46,998 bases of DNA from a bacterium (GCA_016124895.1 WGMU01000138.1:1-46998); one strand, 5' to 3'. Positions 20,505-29,695 are shown, counted from the stretch's first letter. A program made the numbers and translations. Notes: generated from the letters alone by a model not told the origin.

Positions 20505-21692
20505 ATGAAGATTCGCGTTCAATGCTGGCAGTTGAATCTGCTGATCTGCATCAGCGTGATGTCCAGCGGCTGTACGCTGGGGCCGACCCTGATGCGCAGC
20601 AGTCGAACGAATTACAACGACGCACTGCAGCGAACGGCCAGTGAGGAGATGCTGCTCAACCTGGTCCGAGCGCGGTATGGTGAACCGCCAGAATTCCTGG
20701 CGGTCAGCGGCATCACATCGCAATTTGAGATCGACGGTGGACTGAGTTTCGGGACCGAGTTCGGTCTCGGAAGTGGTCGCTGGGCCGGAAATCTGAACGC
20801 CGCCGACAGGCCCACAATTTCTCTGTCGCCGATCCAGGACGAGCAGTTCACGCGGCGTTTTCTGTCGCCCATCGGGCTGGACACGATCTACCTCTTTTCG
20901 CGCAACGGCCAGCGTCTGGAACGCGTGTTACGACTGACCGTCGACCAGATCAACGGCGTCCGGAACGGGACCGACTCCAGTCAGTCGGCCGGAGCGGCTG
21001 ATGCGTTTGAGTGGCTGGCAGCAACGCTTGGCGAACTCGCCAGGATGCAGCAGATCGAACTGGCTTATCAGGAAACGACGGAGCAACTTTCGCCACCACT
21101 GCGTACCGGCACGCTCACGCCATCCGACGCTGTCGCGGCTCTGGAAAAGGGGTATCGCTTCTCGCCAGCGGAGGAAAACCAGTCGGTCGTGCTGACGAAA
21201 CGCGGACAGGAACTCGTGCTGCGCTTCTCGCCGGACACGATGGTGTCTGCAGAGGCCGCGGCGATCACGGACCTCCTGCAGCTTGAACCGGGACAGGCAG
21301 CGTACCCATTGGAGCCGGCCGCAGAAGGACAGCTCAAGGCGGTCACCGCGTTTCACAGTGATCTGCATGTCAGCACGCGGTCGGTCGAAGAGGTTCTGCA
21401 TTTCCTGTCGCGGGGCGTCGAAGTTCCTGAACAGCATCTGACCCGTGGGCTGGCCGAGGCATTGCCGGAAGACGTCACTCCTGCCTGTGACCTGTTGCAG
21501 ATCGGCTGCTCAAAACGGGCACCTCGCGACAGCAGCGCCGCAGTATTCTGGCGTGGTTACTGGTTCTCCCTCGACGCGGCCGACGGCCGTTCCAGGGAGA
21601 CGTTTGAGCTGCTGCTGGAACTCTACAATCTGGAAATCCGCGGCGGCGGCGCATCGACATTTCCATTGCTCACGCTGCCAGTCGGACGCTGA
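20505..21692 (+). CDS. Lipoprotein of unknown function downstream of the TolC-like gene
   Basis: A 395-aa protein. The N-terminus has a hydrophobic core and lipobox SVMSSGC (Cys about 23), giving a mature start CTLGPTLMRSSRTNYNDALQ. After that TASEEMLLNLVRARYGEPPE and later a helix-rich body with FEWLAATLGELARMQQIELA follow. No enzyme motif is seen. The C-terminus ends with a beta-rich piece (STFPLLTLPVGR). It is on the same strand as the TolC-like gene, 246 bp downstream, so it may be an accessory of the efflux system or independent. The ATG at 20505 is chosen; an in-frame GTG at 20472 is the alternative. Family and function not recognised. Confidence 0.7.
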   Translation: MKIRVQCWQLNLLICISVMSSGCTLGPTLMRSSRTNYNDALQRTASEEMLLNLVRARYGEPPEFLAVSGITSQFEIDGGLSFGTEFGLGSGRWAGNLNAADRPTISLSPIQDEQFTRRFLSPIGLDTIYLFSRNGQRLERVLRLTVDQINGVRNGTDSSQSAGAADAFEWLAATLGELARMQQIELAYQETTEQLSPPLRTGTLTPSDAVAALEKGYRFSPAEENQSVVLTKRGQELVLRFSPDTMVSAEAAAITDLLQLEPGQAAYPLEPAAEGQLKAVTAFHSDLHVSTRSVEEVLHFLSRGVEVPEQHLTRGLAEALPEDVTPACDLLQIGCSKRAPRDSSAAVFWRGYWFSLDAADGRSRETFELLLELYNLEIRGGGASTFPLLTLPVGR

Positions 21693-21706
21693 TGGTCAGC
21701 CGCGCG

Positions 21707-22105
21707 TCACCCGCGGGACGGAGGTCGTCGCGAGCGTCTGGACTTTGATGTTCTCGCTGCCGTTGCTGACGTGTCCAGGTCGTTGATCAGTTCGGAAAAC
21801 AGTTCCCGCAATCGTGACCGTGCTTCCGTCAGCAGTTCACTTCCTTCCGGAGTGATCCGATAGTTCTTGCGCCGACGCCCGCTGACCAGCGCTGTTTCGC
21901 AGGAGACCAGTCCGTTCGTCTCCAGCGAATGCAGGATGGGATAGAGCGTCCCTGGGCTCAGGCGATATCCGTGACGCTGCAGTTCTTCAATCATCTCTAC
22001 ACCGCAGACGGGGCCTTTCTCTGCGTGGTAGAGAATGTGCAGACGGACAAAACCTCCAAAGAAGTGCTTCATCACATGCTCGCTGGCCATGATTTCTGGC
22101 TCCAC
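21707..22105 (-). CDS. PadR-family transcriptional regulator
   Basis: A 132-aa winged-helix repressor. MKHFFGGFVRLHILYHAEKG is the PadR N-terminal helix pair, GVEMIEELQRHGYRLSPGTL carries the recognition region, and YPILHSLETNGLVS with YRITPEGSELL is the wing. A long C-terminal helix (EARSRLRELFSELINDL) serves dimerisation, then an Arg/Ser-rich tail follows. The start is GTG at 22105, or ATG at 22090 or 22072; the helix pattern tolerates any. It converges with the lipoprotein gene with 14 bp between the stops, and is divergent from the haem-motif gene at 22202. An inverted repeat sits just upstream, suggesting autoregulation and control of the divergent genes. Confidence 0.88.
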   Translation of the reverse strand: MEPEIMASEHVMKHFFGGFVRLHILYHAEKGPVCGVEMIEELQRHGYRLSPGTLYPILHSLETNGLVSCETALVSGRRRKNYRITPEGSELLTEARSRLRELFSELINDLDTSATAARTSKSRRSRRPPSRG

Positions 22106-22109
22106 CCTG

Positions 22110-22139
22110 ATATCGAGTTCCGATATTGACGATCGATAT
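22110..22139. promoter_or_regulatory. Candidate PadR operator
   Basis: ATATCG (22110-22115) and CGATAT (22121-22126) form a perfect inverted repeat with a 5-bp spacer, and a third CGATAT is at 22134-22139. They lie in the 96-bp divergent region between padR and the haem-motif gene, where a PadR dimer would be expected to bind. Confidence 0.5.
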
Positions 22140-22201
22140 GGGCGAGATTAGCGTGACCCGGCGGTGAGGTTGAGAGCAATTCCAGCAGCGTGAGGATTCC
22201 C

Positions 22202-22786
22202 ATGGCTGGTCACAAACGTCACGCGTTTCTGTTGTCCATCGTCGGACTTGGGGCAGCATGCCTCGGTCGCTGGAGCACTGACCTCAGTCCTCCTGACAGC
22301 GTGCTGGCTCAGGAAGCTTCTGGAAAGCTGCCGGACGAACTGATGCAGCTCCGGGCGGAAGTCGAGCGTCTGAAGAAGGTCGTTCCGGATCAGGCTCACG
22401 CGATGCACGATGTGGATTACCACTTCACGAATCTGTGGTTCGCCGGGACGCAGGGAAACTGGCCGCTGGCCCAGTTCTACCTGAATGAGAGCAGATCGCA
22501 TCTGCGCTGGGCCGTGCGGATCATCCCGGTCAGAAAGGACAGCAACGGCCAGGAGATCAAGCTGGAAGACATTCTGCAGGCCGTTGAGAACAGTCCGCTG
22601 AAGCAGCTTGATGACGCCGTGAAGGCGACGGATCGTGAGAAGTTCGTCGCGGCTTACGAGTTCACGCTGACGGCCTGCTACGCCTGTCACAAGGCGGCGG
22701 ACAAGCCGTATCTGCGACCGGGAATCCCGGAACATCCGGCGACGGGCATGATCAATCTCGATCCCAGAGCGACCTGGCCGCAGTAA
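22202..22786 (+). CDS. Exported single-haem helical protein (cytochrome c-like)
   Basis: A 194-aa protein. An N-terminal hydrophobic segment (about 9-22) suggests export. The region 45-60 has a short heptad-like helix (LMQLRAEVERLKKVV). The C-terminal half is helical with a c-type haem site CYACH (about residue 160) in TLTACYACHKAADKPYLRPG. A haem motif near the C-terminus of a helical domain resembles cytochrome c-prime-like folds, but the family is not certain. GAGG before the ATG at 22202 is the ribosome-binding site. The MFS gene follows after 11 bp, so the two probably form one transcript under the divergent PadR-type regulator. Confidence 0.72.
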   Translation: MAGHKRHAFLLSIVGLGAACLGRWSTDLSPPDSVLAQEASGKLPDELMQLRAEVERLKKVVPDQAHAMHDVDYHFTNLWFAGTQGNWPLAQFYLNESRSHLRWAVRIIPVRKDSNGQEIKLEDILQAVENSPLKQLDDAVKATDREKFVAAYEFTLTACYACHKAADKPYLRPGIPEHPATGMINLDPRATWPQ

Positions 22787-22797
22787 GGGGCGTCGAC

Positions 22798-24081
22798 GTG
22801 ACTGACCAGCCTGCCCCGGACGATGCCGACGCCGGCAGTAATCCGGCATCGCGACAGCCGCGTCTGCCACGGAATGTCCGACTCCTCGGCTGGACAAGTT
22901 GCCTGAACGACGTGGCCAGCGAGATGATTTATCCGCTGCTGCCGCAGTTTCTGATCACCGTGCTCGGCGGAAACCGGTTCACGCTGGGAATCATTGAGGG
23001 CGTCGCCGAGTCCGTTGCCAGTCTGCTGAAGCTGTGGTCTGGCGCGTGGTCGGACCGGGCTGGACGACGCAAGGGGTTTGTCCTGTTCGGTTATGGCCTG
23101 GCCGCGGTCGCTCGTCCCGTGATGTCCCTGATCGGCGTCCCGTGGCAGTTATTTGCCGCACGGATAGCCGATCGGACCGGCAAGGGGATTCGGACTGCAC
23201 CACGAGATGCGCTGATCGCCGATTCGACACCGGAGCAGTTCCACGGTCGCGCATTCGGTTTTCACCGGGCGATGGATCACGGCGGCGCGGCGGCCGGACC
23301 TGTGCTGGCGACCGCGTTTCTGTGGTTCTGTCCGAATGAATTGCGACTGCTGTTCGCCCTGACGCTGCTGCCCGGTCTGGCTGTTCTGCTGTTGCTGGTC
23401 TTTGGTCTGAAAGAGACACCCGCGAAAGCCGTCGCTGATGCTCACCCGTCACGAGGCCGACTGACAATGCAGCCGTTTGGCCGGGACTTCCGGCTGTTTC
23501 TTGCCGCGCTGGTTCTGTTCACTCTGGGGAATTCGACGGACGCCTTTCTGCTGGTGCGTGCCAGTGAGCTGGGAGTTTCAACCACGCTGCTGCCGTTGCT
23601 GTGGTTTGTGTTTCACGTCGCCAAGAGTGGCGGCAATCTGCTGGCCGGAAAGTTCGTCGATGCCAGCGGGCCACTGCGTCCGCTGCGAGCCGGCTGGCTG
23701 CTGTACGCTCTGGTGTATCTGCTGTTTGGTCTGGCCTGGGAAGCGTGGCATGTGTGGACGTTGTTTCTCGTCTATGCCGGTTACTACGCACTGACAGAGC
23801 CCGCTGAGAAAACGCTGGTCAGCCGACTGGCAGGAGATGAGTTCAAAGGACTGGCGTTCGGCTGGTTTAACTGTGCGATCGGCGTGGCGGCGCTGCCCTC
23901 GAGTCTGCTGTTCGGCCTGATTTACGACCGCTTTGGTGCGCTGGCTGCCTTCGGCTGGGGAGCCGCTCTGGCGATGCTGGCCCTCGCACTTCTGGGGGCT
24001 GTCCGGATGCCGGATCATTCCAGTACAGCGGACAGCGACAGTACGAGCGAATCGAATGTTGATTTCCCGATCGACCCTTGA
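22798..24081 (+). CDS. MFS transporter
   Basis: A 427-aa, 12-TM major facilitator. The start is GTG at 22798, after an AAGGGG site. The loop between TM2 and TM3 has the MFS signature form GAWSDRAGRRKGFVLFGYGL. RIADRTGKGIRTAPRDALIA is characteristic of a planctomycete/proteobacterial subgroup annotated simply as MFS transporters. The N-terminal 20 residues are hydrophilic and acidic. The substrate is unknown. It is the second gene of the likely PadR-controlled pair. Confidence 0.88.
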   Translation: MTDQPAPDDADAGSNPASRQPRLPRNVRLLGWTSCLNDVASEMIYPLLPQFLITVLGGNRFTLGIIEGVAESVASLLKLWSGAWSDRAGRRKGFVLFGYGLAAVARPVMSLIGVPWQLFAARIADRTGKGIRTAPRDALIADSTPEQFHGRAFGFHRAMDHGGAAAGPVLATAFLWFCPNELRLLFALTLLPGLAVLLLLVFGLKETPAKAVADAHPSRGRLTMQPFGRDFRLFLAALVLFTLGNSTDAFLLVRASELGVSTTLLPLLWFVFHVAKSGGNLLAGKFVDASGPLRPLRAGWLLYALVYLLFGLAWEAWHVWTLFLVYAGYYALTEPAEKTLVSRLAGDEFKGLAFGWFNCAIGVAALPSSLLFGLIYDRFGALAAFGWGAALAMLALALLGAVRMPDHSSTADSDSTSESNVDFPIDP

Positions 24082-24449
24082 GGCAACGCAGGCAACATTG
24101 ACGTCGCGAAATCACCGGCAGACCACGATCAACTCGCTCTATTCTGTGTGACCGTGTGGGTGTTTCCGCGGACTCACGTCGATACGCGATGTGTCGAGAC
24201 ACAGAAGTCGAGCCTGAAGATGTCACATGCTGCAGGATGAAGCCTCGTTGACTGCTCTGATCAGCGGATATGCGTCAACACAGACTGCGTACCGCGATGC
24301 CGTTTCGCCATCTGTTCATGAGGTGAATGCAGCGAGACCTGGCTCACGCCCTCGAATCGGGCGGCCTCAAAGAATTCCGGTGAGGCGCAGGCGGAGATGG
24401 CGGTCGTCATCGAGTGTCGCAGTCGTTCAAGCTGCTGGCTCGGGTTCGT

Positions 24450-24772
24450 CGCAGGCTGAGCCGTTTCATCCGGCCATTGAAGTCGACGCGGATGGGAGTT
24501 TCCGCCGGTTGCATCCGCCCGACATTCAGGGTAGTGGGTACGTGGTCAGCAGTCGCGAAGCCGCACTCCGGCCGTTCCATGACGCAGCGGGTTTCTCGGA
24601 CGCCGTGCTCAGGGCCATGAGCCTCGGCGACGATGCCGACACCATCGGTGCCGTCTGCGGCCGGTTCTCCGGCGCCTGCCGGGACGAGTCTGGCATCCCA
24701 CCGGAATGGCTGTCGGAATTTGCCTCGTGCCAGTTGATCGACGGCGCTCTGTCTGGTCTGCTCAAATTCTGA
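24450..24772 (+). pseudogene. ADP-ribosylglycohydrolase C-terminal remnant
   Basis: The last 80-100 codons of an open frame ending at 24772 match the C-terminal signature of ADP-ribosylglycohydrolases (DraG/ADPRH family). GSGYVVSSREAALRPF is followed by a helix, then LGDDADTIGAVCGRFSGA with the metal-binding DDADT, then GIPPEWL. Intact family members are about 300 aa and carry further metal ligands near the N-terminus. Upstream here the frame is Arg/Ser-rich and featureless, so the N-terminal two thirds are gone or decayed beyond recognition. It lies between the MFS and GDPD genes. Confidence 0.7.
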
Positions 24773-24884
24773 TTGCGATGACTTCAATCGACATGACTGA
24801 ACCCGTCTGCGGCAGCGGTCTCAGTCAAGTCTGGCTTCGCCCATTCGCTTCACGTCTCAAAGTCTCAAAGGCAGAGGACTGACC

Positions 24885-26456
24885 ATGATGCCTCGATTCC
24901 TTTTCGTGCTGTCCGGGATCCTGTGCTTCCAGCCTGTCCTTGCAGCGGATGAGCAGGTCGACGAGCACGTTGAGGTGTCACCATTCCTTGACAACGGAGT
25001 GACGGCACACCGGGGAAACTCTGGCGAATTCCCCGAAAACACAATCCCTGCGTTTCAGAGCGGGATCGATCTGGGAGCCGACTGGATCGAACTCGATATC
25101 TTTCGCACAAAGGACGGCCAGCTTGTCGTCACTCACGATCACACGACAAAGCGTGTGGGCGATCATGATCTTCTAGTCGCCAAATCCACCTTTGACGAGC
25201 TGTCAAAGGTCGACGTTGCAGCCAACTTCAGGCGGCGGATGAACAGGACCGTCGATGAATGTCCGGCACAGCGAATCCCGCTGCTGAGGGACGTTCTGCT
25301 GCTGGTCATGAAGCAGAATCGAACCCGAGTTTCGATCCAGCCGAAGATGGCCTGTGTCCCCGACGCGGTCGCTCTTGTTCGATCTCTGAAAGCCGAACGC
25401 TGGGTTGGATTCAATGACGGCGATCTGCAGTACATGACAGAGGTGAAGCGGCTGGCGCCGGATGTTCCCATATTCTGGGATCGGGGAACCGACACGGACA
25501 TCGACGAAGACATCCGCATCGCCAGACAGCACGGATTTGAATCGCTTGTGCTGCATCACAGTGGTGTCACGCCGGAGAAGGTTCGGAAGATCAGGTCTGC
25601 CGGGATCGAGGTCGGAGCATGGACCGTCAATGACCGGGAGTTGATGGTGAAACTGCTCGACATGGGCGTGCAGCGGCTTTACACGGATCATCCCGCAGTG
25701 CTTCTCGAGTTGAAGACCGAACGGCAGTTCCGCAACGTGACCTGCGAAGGAACGTACCCGCATCACCTGCAGGGGATCTGTGCCGGCACCAACGCCCTGT
25801 ACTGGTCCTTCACAACGACGCTCGTAAAGACCGACCTGAACGGCAGGCTGCTGAAAAAGGTCCCGGTCGCCAACCATCATGGCGATCTCTGCTGTCACAC
25901 TGGAAAACTCTATGTCGCTGTCAATCTCGGCAGATTCAACGATCCGCAGGGAAACGCTGATTCATGGGTCTACGTCTACGATGCCGCAACGCTGAAAGAA
26001 CTGGCCCGCCACGAAACGCAGGAAGTCTTTCACGGGGCAGGCGGCATTGGCTTTCGTGACGGCCACTTCTTCGTTGTTGGCGGGCTGCCGGACGGCGTCG
26101 AAGAAAACTACGTCTACGAGTACGACGGCGAGTTCAGGTTCCTGAAAAAGCATGTCATCAGGAGCGGACACACGCATCTGGGAATTCAGACGGCTGCCTT
26201 TGCACACAACCGCTGGTGGTTTGGATGCTACGGCGACCCGAAAATCCTGCTGGTGACCGACGCCAGTTTCCAGATGCAGGGCCGGTATGAGTTCGACTGC
26301 TCGCTGGGGATTGAGGGGCTGGCCGCTGGCCGCCTGCTGTCGGCAACCGGCCGGTGCGAAAAGGACAAAGGCTGCAGCGGGAGCGTTCGAGTGGTGACTC
26401 CTGACGAGAAGATGGGCCTCAAGTATCTGCCATCGGAACAAGGCGACCCGAAATGA
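24885..26456 (+). CDS. Exported glycerophosphodiester phosphodiesterase with C-terminal propeller-like domain
   Basis: A 523-aa protein with a signal peptide (FLFVLSGILCFQPVLAADE). Residues 40-285 are a GDPD TIM barrel: AHRGNSGEFPENT with the catalytic His, WIELDIF with the metal-binding Glu-x-Asp, VVTHDHTTKR with the second His, and GAWTVND and YTDHPA near the end. It would hydrolyse glycerophosphodiesters to glycerol-3-phosphate and an alcohol outside the cytoplasm. Residues 290-523 are beta-rich with repeated short strands (YVYDAATLKELARHETQEVF, FAHNRWWFGCYGDPKILLV), like a small beta-propeller; this part is not in ordinary GDPDs. The stop overlaps the next ATG (ATGA at 26453-26456), so it is translationally coupled to a phosphoesterase. 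Confidence 0.88.
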   Translation: MMPRFLFVLSGILCFQPVLAADEQVDEHVEVSPFLDNGVTAHRGNSGEFPENTIPAFQSGIDLGADWIELDIFRTKDGQLVVTHDHTTKRVGDHDLLVAKSTFDELSKVDVAANFRRRMNRTVDECPAQRIPLLRDVLLLVMKQNRTRVSIQPKMACVPDAVALVRSLKAERWVGFNDGDLQYMTEVKRLAPDVPIFWDRGTDTDIDEDIRIARQHGFESLVLHHSGVTPEKVRKIRSAGIEVGAWTVNDRELMVKLLDMGVQRLYTDHPAVLLELKTERQFRNVTCEGTYPHHLQGICAGTNALYWSFTTTLVKTDLNGRLLKKVPVANHHGDLCCHTGKLYVAVNLGRFNDPQGNADSWVYVYDAATLKELARHETQEVFHGAGGIGFRDGHFFVVGGLPDGVEENYVYEYDGEFRFLKKHVIRSGHTHLGIQTAAFAHNRWWFGCYGDPKILLVTDASFQMQGRYEFDCSLGIEGLAAGRLLSATGRCEKDKGCSGSVRVVTPDEKMGLKYLPSEQGDPK

Positions 26457-27343
26457 CGATTGACAACGACCACGTCCGCCTGGGACGACGAGCCTTCATG
26501 AAGCACGGCACGCTCGTGCTGTCCGCCGCTTCGCTCAGTACATCGAAACTGCTGGCCGCTGACGGCGCTGCCGGTCTGCGTGTGGGGCTCGTGACCGACC
26601 TGCATTACGCCGACAAAGCACCGGCGGGAACCCGGCACTACCGGGAGACACTGGCCAAGCTCGAAGAAGCAGCCACGCAGTTCGAGCAGGACAAGCCAGC
26701 GTTTCTGGTGGAACTGGGCGACCTTATTGACGCCGCCGACTCGGTGGATGTGGAGCAGCGTTATCTCAAGACAGTTAATCGAGAGTTCTCAGCGATCTGC
26801 AGGGACCGGCACTACGTCCTGGGCAACCACTGCGTAGATACGCTGAAGAAGGATGAGTTTCTGGGCAGCGTCGAACAGCAGAAGTCGTACTACTCGTTCG
26901 ACCGGGGCGGCTTTCATTTCATCGTGCTGGATTCCTGTTTCCGCAGCGATGGTGAGCCTTACGGTCGGAAGAACTTCCACTGGACTGACACCAGTATTCC
27001 TGCTGCTGAACTCGAATGGCTGGAAGCTGATCTCAAGGCCAGCAACAAGTTGGTGATCGTGCTCGCTCACCAGCGACTGGACGTGAGTAACAATCACGGC
27101 GTGAAAAACAACACCGACGTCCGGAAGACTCTTGAATCCTCGGGGAAGGTGTTGGCTGTCTTGCAGGGGCACAGCCACCGGAACGACTTGAAAGAGATCG
27201 GCGGCATCCACTACTGCACGCTGGTCGCAATGGTGGAAGGCTCAGGAGTTGGGAACAACGGCTACTCGCTCATGGACATCATGCCAGATGGCACCATCGA
27301 GCTAACCGGGTTCCGCAGGCAGAAAAGCTATCGCTGGAAGTGA
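26453..27343 (+). CDS. Exported calcineurin-like metallophosphoesterase
   Basis: A 296-aa protein. The N-terminus LGRRAFMKHG followed by a hydrophobic stretch is a twin-arginine-like signal (the double Arg is at 12-13). The metallophosphoesterase blocks are D49-x-H51 in VTDLHY, GDLID (89-93), GNH (124-126), a His in VLAHQR, and GHSHRN (about 238-243). It is coupled to the GDPD gene by a 4-bp overlap and so probably acts on the same pool of organophosphates, for example taking the phosphomonoester that GDPD releases. The substrate is inferred from the neighbour only. Confidence 0.88.
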   Translation: MTIDNDHVRLGRRAFMKHGTLVLSAASLSTSKLLAADGAAGLRVGLVTDLHYADKAPAGTRHYRETLAKLEEAATQFEQDKPAFLVELGDLIDAADSVDVEQRYLKTVNREFSAICRDRHYVLGNHCVDTLKKDEFLGSVEQQKSYYSFDRGGFHFIVLDSCFRSDGEPYGRKNFHWTDTSIPAAELEWLEADLKASNKLVIVLAHQRLDVSNNHGVKNNTDVRKTLESSGKVLAVLQGHSHRNDLKEIGGIHYCTLVAMVEGSGVGNNGYSLMDIMPDGTIELTGFRRQKSYRWK

Positions 27344-27509
27344 CAGGGATCACCATTCGAGCGGGCCGGCATCGCCATGACAAAGGCAGGGACGACTTCG
27401 TTTTCGGAATCGACCGGCGCAGCGAGACCGGCAGGTAAAGGCTGTTCGACCGCCGGCAGGCATGGTGTGCCGTGCTTAAACTTCAAGTCTTTCACGATGG
27501 AGCAGGACA

Positions 27510-28202
27510 ATGGCGAAAACCATTCTGGGAATCGGTGCTCACTACGATGACTGCGTTTTTGGAATTCCGGGGATTCTCCTGCAGGCCATCCGTAAGAATC
27601 ATCGTGTCGTGATTCTGTCGCTGATTGGAGACTACTCCAACTGGCGGCCCGTGAAAGGACGAGAGCGGGCACTGATCGACGGAACGAAGCGACTGTGTGG
27701 CGATTTCGGCGTCGAGATGAAGTTCCTGAACTTCGCCGAAATGTCGTTCGATGTCGAAGTCGAGGCAAAGAAGCGGGTCGCCGAGGCTGTCGCCCAGATT
27801 CAGCCAGACGTCGCATTCATGCTGTGGCCACACGATCGCCATTCCGATCATGAAGTTGCTTCGCGGTTGTCGAGCATCGCGCTGAAACACGCCGACCGAT
27901 TGATCGACGAGTCCATCCCGTACCGCGGACCTCGCCAGGTCTACTGGTACGACAACGGCCCGAGACACACGATCGGCTTCGAGCCGAATACCTTTGTGGA
28001 CGTGACCGACGACTGGCCACGCGCGACAGAATGGCTGGGCCGACTGATGGCTCTGGCGCGAAACACGGACTACGACCCGCTGCGGCGTGACGGAGCCGTG
28101 CGTGCCAAGGAAACGCTGGCGAAATATCGGGGAGCCACCTGCGGCGTCGAGTATGCAGAGGCACTTCAATCGTTCAACGAGTATCCCCAGGAAATCCTTT
28201 GA
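27510..28202 (+). CDS. PIG-L family deacetylase
   Basis: A 230-aa zinc-dependent deacetylase of the LmbE/PIG-L family, which removes N-acetyl groups from GlcNAc-type sugars. The first metal motif is AHYDD (10-14; the family usually has AHPDD, so Pro is replaced by Tyr). The second, WPHDRHSDH, has the two His residues. No signal peptide is visible, so it is probably cytoplasmic. It follows the phosphoesterase by 166 bp on the same strand, and may or may not share its transcript. It converges with the DUF1501 gene. Confidence 0.88.
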   Translation: MAKTILGIGAHYDDCVFGIPGILLQAIRKNHRVVILSLIGDYSNWRPVKGRERALIDGTKRLCGDFGVEMKFLNFAEMSFDVEVEAKKRVAEAVAQIQPDVAFMLWPHDRHSDHEVASRLSSIALKHADRLIDESIPYRGPRQVYWYDNGPRHTIGFEPNTFVDVTDDWPRATEWLGRLMALARNTDYDPLRRDGAVRAKETLAKYRGATCGVEYAEALQSFNEYPQEIL

Positions 28203-28255
28203 CCGCGGTGCGTGCCGATCCCGCCGCAGGCCCGTCTGTCTGCTGAGCGGCCGGC

Positions 28256-29695
28256 TCAGAACAGTTCGGGAATCGGTTCGCCTTCGGGCAGGATATGGAT
28301 CGGCCGGCCAGCGTTGTTCAGAAAGGTCTCAGTCGGGTCGATGCCGAAGCGACTGTAGATCGAGGCGAGCAGGCAGTTGCTGTTCATGATCCTGCTGACA
28401 GGCTCTTCGGCTTTGGGATTCGTCGCTCCGATGACCTGCCCGGTGCGGAATCCGCCGCCGGCCAGAAAAACACTCATCGCGCGCGGCCAGTGGTCTCGAC
28501 CGGGGCGACCGCTGGAATCCTGGTTCCCGATTCGCGGAGTACGACCGAATTCTCCGCAGAAGATAAAGAGGACATTTCGATCGAGACCGCGCTGATAGAT
28601 GTCCTCGACAATCGCGGAAACTGACTGGTCGAACGACGGCAGCTTTTCCCGGTAGGCTTTGAAGATGTCTGAGTTCACGGAGTGGTCGTCCCAGTTACTG
28701 GTCCGGCCTGTTTCCGGACGCAGGCGGAAGGTCGCCTGGCACTGCACAAACCGGGCACCCGCTTCAACCAGTCGGCGACAGGTCAGCAGGCTCTTGCCCC
28801 AGTGAGTCTCGCCGTAGCGTCGCCGAGTCGCCTCACTTTCCTGCGAGAGATCGAACGCCGACCTCATCCGGTTGCCGGCCAGCATCTCGATGGCCTGTCT
28901 CTGAAAGGTGTCGACGGCGGGAATCGTTCCCGACTGGTCAATCGACCTCGGCAGAGCATCGAGAGCACTCAGCAGATTCCGTCGACGGCGCAGCGTCAGA
29001 ATTCCGTCCGCGGTCAGGTTGAGCGTGTCGGTGGCCTCACTGCTGCCTTCCGTTTGATAGATCGGAACCGGGTCGTAAGTGTTGTTGCCGCTGGAACTCA
29101 GCGGATTCGGAGTCGGCATGAACGGAGCATAAGCCGGCCCCAGATAGGCCGGTCCACTGCCGTAAGCCTTGGTGTTGGCGATGTAAGGCGGTACGCCGGG
29201 GGCGCGGTTACCGCGCAGCTTCGAAATGACTGAGCCGATATCGGGAAACTCAGAGTCGGCCAGGTTGGCGGCTTTCGAAGCGTGGCCAGTCAGAAACCGG
29301 TTCGTTCCGCCCGAATGCTCGCCGCGTTCGTGATGCAGACTGCGGATCAGCGTGAAGCGGTCCGCCATTCCCGCCAGCAGGGGCAGCTCTTCCGTGATCG
29401 CAATGCCCGGCACACTTGTGGCGATCGGGCGGAACGGGCCACGGTATTCGGCCGGTGCCTGCGGTTTCAAATCGAACAGGTCGAGATGACTCGGTCCGCC
29501 ATTCGCCCAGAACAGAATTACGGAGAATTCGGGATCGATCTCGCGCGTTCCCCGTGTCGCATTTTCCGCCGCCAGCAGACGTGCCAGACTGGGGGACGTT
29601 CCCGTTGTCAATGCCCCGAGACTGAGTCCACCCACCGTCAGCCAGGTGCGGCGATTCTGCGGACCAGGGCAGTAGCAGGCGGCTGGAAGTGTCAT
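28256..29695 (-). CDS. DUF1501 domain-containing exported protein
   Basis: A 479-aa protein of the DUF1501 family, very abundant in planctomycetes. The N-terminal NRRTWLTVGGLSLGALTTG looks like a Tat signal (RR-x-W/F-L). Family marks are FWANGGPSHLDLFDLKPQAP, LPLLAGMADRFTLIRSLHHE, GEFGRTPRI and DHWPRAMSVFLAGGG. The family is structurally related to sulfatases/alkaline phosphatases, but its substrate is unknown. The usual partner gene (DUF1549/DUF1553 cytochrome-type protein) is not adjacent here. Confidence 0.9.
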   Translation of the reverse strand: MTLPAACYCPGPQNRRTWLTVGGLSLGALTTGTSPSLARLLAAENATRGTREIDPEFSVILFWANGGPSHLDLFDLKPQAPAEYRGPFRPIATSVPGIAITEELPLLAGMADRFTLIRSLHHERGEHSGGTNRFLTGHASKAANLADSEFPDIGSVISKLRGNRAPGVPPYIANTKAYGSGPAYLGPAYAPFMPTPNPLSSSGNNTYDPVPIYQTEGSSEATDTLNLTADGILTLRRRRNLLSALDALPRSIDQSGTIPAVDTFQRQAIEMLAGNRMRSAFDLSQESEATRRRYGETHWGKSLLTCRRLVEAGARFVQCQATFRLRPETGRTSNWDDHSVNSDIFKAYREKLPSFDQSVSAIVEDIYQRGLDRNVLFIFCGEFGRTPRIGNQDSSGRPGRDHWPRAMSVFLAGGGFRTGQVIGATNPKAEEPVSRIMNSNCLLASIYSRFGIDPTETFLNNAGRPIHILPEGEPIPELF

